A stretch of DNA of 8,035 nt from an uncultured Bacteroidales bacterium (GTDB taxonomy: Bacteria > Bacteroidota > Bacteroidia > Bacteroidales > Muribaculaceae): the NCBI GenBank assembly GCA_947175585.1, contig CAMWNL010000054.1, positions 1 to 8,035 of the forward strand, given 5' to 3'. The notes under the pieces are model-generated. The model worked only from the letters and a program-made list of their open reading frames with translations, was not told where the DNA came from and did not search any database. The translations under genes were made by a program, and so were the position numbers. Shown piece after piece: positions 5,742 to 8,035 of the stretch; within the stretch, counting starts at the first letter, position 1; each line of letters opens with the position of its first letter.

Positions 5742-6728
5742 TTAGAGATCCCAGACGAGATACATGGCGCCCCAGGTGAAACCTGCGCCAAAAGCCGTAA
5801 GTATCAGTTTATCACCTTTCTTAAGCTTGTCGCGGTACTCGTCGAGACAGATAGGAATTGATGCGGCCGAGGTGTTGCCGGTATGCTCGATATTTACAAG
5901 CACTTTTTCTGCCGGAACTCCGGCGCGCTCTGCCACAGCCTCGATGATGCGCATGTTGGCCTGATGAGGTATGAGATATGTGATATCATCTACAGTGAGG
6001 TTATTGCGCTTCATAATGTCGAGCGACGATGTCAGCATGTCGGTCACAGCGTGTTTGTAGACCTGACGGCCCTCCTGATAAAGGTAGTTTTCGCCTGCGT
6101 CGACAGTTTCATGAGTGGTCGGTTTGACCGAGCCGCCGGCTTTCATCAGCAGGTGGTCGCGGCCTACACCGTCAACATGAAGCACCGCATCGATCACGCC
6201 TACGCCCTGCTCCTCTGTCGGCTCTACCATTACGGCTGCCGCACCGTCACCGAAGAGCGGACAGGTCGCGCGGTCATTATAGTTGACCATCGACGACATT
6301 TTTTCAGCCGTAACGACGATAACCTTCTTATACATTCCCGAGCGGATATAGGCTGTAGCGTCCTGAAGAGCCACGATGAAGCCTGCACACGCCGCCTGGA
6401 TGTCATAACCATAAGCGTTGACCAGTTTGCAGCCGTAAGCGATTACTGAGGCTGTCGACGGGAAACGGTAGTCGGGATTAGAGGTTGCGCAGATGATGAG
6501 CTCGATATCTTCGGGTTTGTCACCGGTCGACTCCAACAGACGCTCCACTGCCTTGATACCGAGATATGACGATCCTTCGCCCTCGGCTTTGAGGATATGG
6601 CGCTGCTTGATACCGACGCGTGACATGATCCACTCGTCGTTAGTGTCGACCATCTTCGATAGCATATCGTTGTCGAGTATGTCGTCGGGAAGATATGATG
6701 CAATTCCCGAAATACGTGCATTTAGCAT
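5742..6728 (-). CDS. fabH: 3-oxoacyl-[ACP] synthase III (KAS III)
   Basis: FabH starts type II fatty acid synthesis in the cytoplasm by condensing an acyl-CoA, usually acetyl-CoA or a branched primer, with malonyl-ACP. The 328-residue protein has the complete Cys-His-Asn triad: C114 (QAACAGF), H255 (IPHQANMR) and N285 (HTGNTSAAS). The C-terminal glycine-rich GAGFTWG motif is present. The N-terminal segment DEWIMSRVGIKQRH is typical of the family. Length is normal and nothing is missing. It follows rpmF after 165 nt and is followed by an intrinsic terminator. plsX, which separates rpmF and fabH in many other bacteria, is absent. The spacer before it can fold into alternative hairpins. The ATG at 6726-6728 gives the standard N-terminus (MLNARISGIASYLP). 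Primer preference cannot be read from the sequence. Confidence 0.98.
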   Translation of the reverse strand: MLNARISGIASYLPDDILDNDMLSKMVDTNDEWIMSRVGIKQRHILKAEGEGSSYLGIKAVERLLESTGDKPEDIELIICATSNPDYRFPSTASVIAYGCKLVNAYGYDIQAACAGFIVALQDATAYIRSGMYKKVIVVTAEKMSSMVNYNDRATCPLFGDGAAAVMVEPTEEQGVGVIDAVLHVDGVGRDHLLMKAGGSVKPTTHETVDAGENYLYQEGRQVYKHAVTDMLTSSLDIMKRNNLTVDDITYLIPHQANMRIIEAVAERAGVPAEKVLVNIEHTGNTSAASIPICLDEYRDKLKKGDKLILTAFGAGFTWGAMYLVWDL

Positions 6729-6768
6729 ATTTGAGCTTGTCTTTATTATGACTTGTCTTATTATTACG

Positions 6769-6818
6769 AAAAATGCTCCCTCGACCGTGCGGCCTCCGCC
6801 TCCTCGTCGGGGCGGAGC
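6769..6818 (-). promoter_or_regulatory. Attenuator-like structured leader upstream of fabH
   Basis: In the minus-strand RNA the segment from 6818 to 6806 (GCUCCGCCCCGAC) can pair in two ways. One pairing is a 7-bp hairpin CUCCGCC/GGCGGAG (6817-6811 with 6800-6794). The other is a longer bulged stem with GUCGAGGGAGC (6785-6775), which is followed directly by AUUUUU (6774-6769). The two exclude each other and only the second resembles a terminator. It lies 41 nt upstream of the fabH start. Complementarity is seen; a regulatory role is inferred. Confidence 0.4.
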
Positions 6819-6893
6819 GCTGCGGTTAAGAGAAGCGTTTGATTGGCTGAGCCTTAAGCCTTTCGACCGGCTTCAACGCTCTGACAGCTTTGT

Positions 6894-7079
6894 TTAGACA
6901 GCTGCTTCTTTTTCGATTGCGATACGACCGCGGTAGTAGCCACATTCGCCACACACTGTGTGATAGATGTGCCATGCGCCGCAGTTGGGGCATAATGCGA
7001 GTGTAGGAGCAATTGCCTTGTCGTGAGTTCTACGTTTAGCTGTACGGGTCTTTGACTGTTTGCGTTTAGGATGTGCCAT
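6894..7079 (-). CDS. rpmF: 50S ribosomal protein L32, zinc-ribbon form
   Basis: L32 is a small basic protein of the large ribosomal subunit. The 61-residue sequence begins with the conserved MAHPKRKQSKTRTAKRR segment, which contacts rRNA. The zinc ribbon has all four cysteines (C30, C33, C43, C46 in CPNC and CGEC), so this is the zinc-binding version and not the cysteine-free paralogue made under zinc starvation in some bacteria. It sits between yceD (92 nt upstream) and fabH (165 nt downstream), the usual context. Both spacers are GC-rich and can fold. No separate promoter was found, so it is probably co-transcribed with yceD. Confidence 0.98.
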   Translation of the reverse strand: MAHPKRKQSKTRTAKRRTHDKAIAPTLALCPNCGAWHIYHTVCGECGYYRGRIAIEKEAAV

Positions 7080-7114
7080 TGTTATTTATTTCTTTATATT
7101 GTTTCTTATTGCGT

Positions 7115-7152
7115 GGCCTCGCGCCGTGGCGGACGGTCGCCGGTCCGAAGCC
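7115..7152 (-). promoter_or_regulatory. Foldable GC-rich spacer in front of rpmF
   Basis: The 92-nt spacer between yceD and rpmF has a GC-rich half next to yceD and an A-rich half next to the rpmF start. In the minus-strand RNA GGCUUCG (7152-7146) can pair with CGAGGCC (7121-7115). An alternative inner hairpin, CGGAC/GUCCG (7147-7143 with 7134-7130), overlaps it by two bases. A leader for ribosomal-protein control or an mRNA processing site is possible, but nothing matches a named element. Confidence 0.3.
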
Positions 7153-7171
7153 TGATATTCTCTGTTTGTCG

Positions 7172-7765
7172 TTACTCGTCTCCTCCCGACGACAGGCCGC
7201 GCAACGCGTCCCAGCGAGGATCGGTAGCTGACTGGCCGCTGTCGCCCCCGTCATCCATGTGATCCATTTCGTCGATAAGGTCGTTTTCAAGATCGGCGTC
7301 CTCACCTGTCGCACGCGCACGATGCTTCTTCAGTATCGCGCTCATTGCCCTGTTACACTTACCTAACGGATGCACATGCTTGATAGGTATGGCGAGCGCC
7401 ACTGTGTCATAGAGCATATAAGCGACGTTGAGATAGTTGTCACTCTCCGGGATTTCGAGCAGATCGTCGGAATCGTCATTATAGGAGTCGCCATACTTCA
7501 CCATTATATGATAAGTTGTCTCTATCGGCAGATGGAGATCGTCGAGACAGCGGTCACACAACACAGTCACCTCGCCAGAGAAGACGAAATTCAGGTCATA
7601 GACATCGCCATTGTATGTCACTATCAGCTTTACCTTTACATCGGCATCGCGGACATCTGCGCTCTCCATATCGACAAAGAACTGCTTGCCCAGCGTGTAG
7701 TCAAATTCATGACTGCCCTTGGCAAGGCTCTTAAGCGGCAATTTATATGCAGTGAACTTTCCCAT
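7172..7765 (-). CDS. yceD: YceD/DUF177 family protein
   Basis: This 197-residue protein belongs to the DUF177 (YceD) family, which is almost always encoded next to rpmF, as here. Family members have been linked to accumulation of 23S rRNA, suggesting a role in large-subunit biogenesis. Visible hallmarks are the CDRCLDDL motif (C70, C73), the later HVHPLGKCN segment with C137, and the C-terminal DPRWDALRGL. An acidic stretch rich in D and E (about 155-175) precedes the last motif. C70, C73 and C137 might bind a metal, but that is a guess. It is the first gene of the minus-strand cluster, with a well-formed promoter about 25 nt upstream. The ATG at 7763-7765 fits that promoter. Confidence 0.92.
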   Translation of the reverse strand: MGKFTAYKLPLKSLAKGSHEFDYTLGKQFFVDMESADVRDADVKVKLIVTYNGDVYDLNFVFSGEVTVLCDRCLDDLHLPIETTYHIMVKYGDSYNDDSDDLLEIPESDNYLNVAYMLYDTVALAIPIKHVHPLGKCNRAMSAILKKHRARATGEDADLENDLIDEMDHMDDGGDSGQSATDPRWDALRGLSSGGDE

Positions 7766-7790
7766 TGGTCCGTTTCTTTGAAAAACTCCG

Positions 7791-7821
7791 CAAAGTTATA
7801 CAATATCTTGGTAACTGACAA
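7791..7821 (-). promoter_or_regulatory. Promoter of the yceD-rpmF-fabH transcript
   Basis: On the minus strand, TTG (7821-7819), a 20-nt spacer and TAACTTTG (7798-7791) match the Bacteroidetes consensus. Transcription would begin near 7785, about 20 nt before the yceD start. It is divergent from the promoter candidate at 7969-7976. Confidence 0.7.
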
Positions 7822-7859
7822 CTTTTTGTCAACGTTTTTTCAACACACATTTTTTATCC

Positions 7860-7881
7860 CCGACACGGTCCGGCGTGTCGG
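7860..7881. repeat. 8-bp palindrome in the divergent intergenic region
   Basis: CCGACACG at 7860-7867 and CGTGTCGG at 7874-7881 are exact reverse complements around GTCCGG. The element is a GC-rich island in an AT-rich region between two divergent promoters. Neither strand has a U-run after the stem, so it is not a standard terminator. It could be a protein-binding site, a REP-like remnant or an RNA hairpin. Confidence 0.45.
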
Positions 7882-7925
7882 TCATGTATGATATGTCTGA
7901 CAAATCAGATTTTTCAATTTTAATT

Positions 7926-7955
7926 CATCATTTTTAATTTCATCATTTTTAATTT
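7926..7955. repeat. Two tandem copies of a 15-bp AT-rich unit
   Basis: CATCATTTTTAATTT occurs twice in perfect tandem (7926-7940, 7941-7955), followed by a partial, altered third unit (TTCATTTTTTT). It lies directly upstream of the -7 box at 7969-7976. It could act like an AT-rich upstream promoter element or vary in copy number by slippage. Confidence 0.7.
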
Positions 7956-7968
7956 TTCATTTTTTTCA

Positions 7969-7976
7969 TAACTTTG
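7969..7976 (+). promoter_or_regulatory. -7 box for the gene at the right edge
   Basis: TAACTTTG is identical to the -7 boxes of the yceD and antitoxin promoters. No TTG lies 20 nt upstream; the region there is only T-rich (around 7945-7950). The box ends 9 nt before the ATG at 7986, so the transcript would have almost no leader. Confidence 0.55.
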
Positions 7977-7985
7977 CAGTCCGTT

Positions 7986-8035
7986 ATGAAATACGGTTTT
8001 GACAACGAGAAATATCTCAAAATTCAGTCCGAACA
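7986..8035 (+). CDS. DUF1846-family protein, N-terminal fragment (runs off the window)
   Basis: The last 50 bases encode MKYGFDNEKYLKIQSE and then an incomplete codon (CA). This matches the highly conserved start of DUF1846 proteins (of the form MKxGFDNxKYLxxQSE), which are cytoplasmic proteins of about 500 residues found in many gut anaerobes and of uncertain function. The ATG lies 9 nt after a good -7 promoter box. Only 16 residues can be seen, so the assignment rests on that short stretch alone. Confidence 0.65.
   Translation, partial: MKYGFDNEKYLKIQSE

Noticed and set aside
5883..6449. 188-codon open frame on the + strand
   Set aside because: It is antisense to fabH, which has its full catalytic triad and conserved length.
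7370..7891. 173-codon open frame on the + strand
   Set aside because: It is mostly antisense to yceD and runs through the yceD promoter; it has no recognisable features.

Overview
The window looks like a chromosomal segment from a member of the Bacteroidales, plausibly a gut Muribaculaceae or Bacteroidaceae relative; this placement is an inference. It rests on four promoter-like sites of the Bacteroidetes type (TTG or TTTG, about 20 nt, then TAnnTTTG), weak or absent Shine-Dalgarno sequences, the gene order yceD-rpmF-fabH-era-der with no plsX, and protein sequences that read like Bacteroidales orthologues.

Layout. Positions 1-545 hold the 3' part of murI (glutamate racemase, + strand, GC-rich). 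Positions 546-3280 are a visibly more AT-rich accessory stretch. It holds a complete MntA-HepT (nucleotidyltransferase/HEPN) toxin-antitoxin pair, an exported TPR protein with an unrecognised C-terminal half, and a second, unrelated toxin-antitoxin pair (ribbon-helix-helix antitoxin plus YafQ-like RNase) with its own promoter and a clear inverted-repeat operator candidate. A strong 12-bp hairpin at 3221-3252 ends this stretch where it converges on der. Positions 3281-7765 are a minus-strand housekeeping cluster transcribed as yceD (DUF177), rpmF (L32), fabH, era, der. A divergent gene starts at 7986 (+), apparently a DUF1846-family protein cut by the window edge.

How the genes work together. 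The minus-strand cluster joins large-subunit biogenesis (YceD/DUF177, L32, Der), small-subunit maturation (Era) and the start of fatty acid synthesis (FabH). It appears to be read from a promoter upstream of yceD, with an intrinsic terminator between fabH and era and an additional promoter for der inside the 3' end of era. The two toxin-antitoxin pairs are independent modules with different chemistry: AMPylation control of a HEPN RNase, and protein sequestration of a ribosome-dependent mRNase.

The most notable observation is that the last 33 bases of murI plus one base are repeated (32 of 34 identical) directly after hepT, so the MntA-HepT cassette sits exactly between two copies of the murI 3' end. 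This suggests that the cassette arrived by recombination at the end of murI. I see no tRNA, rRNA, CRISPR array, transposase or integrase, and no gene-free stretch longer than 300 bases. The accessory modules belong to known families; I do not claim a new system.
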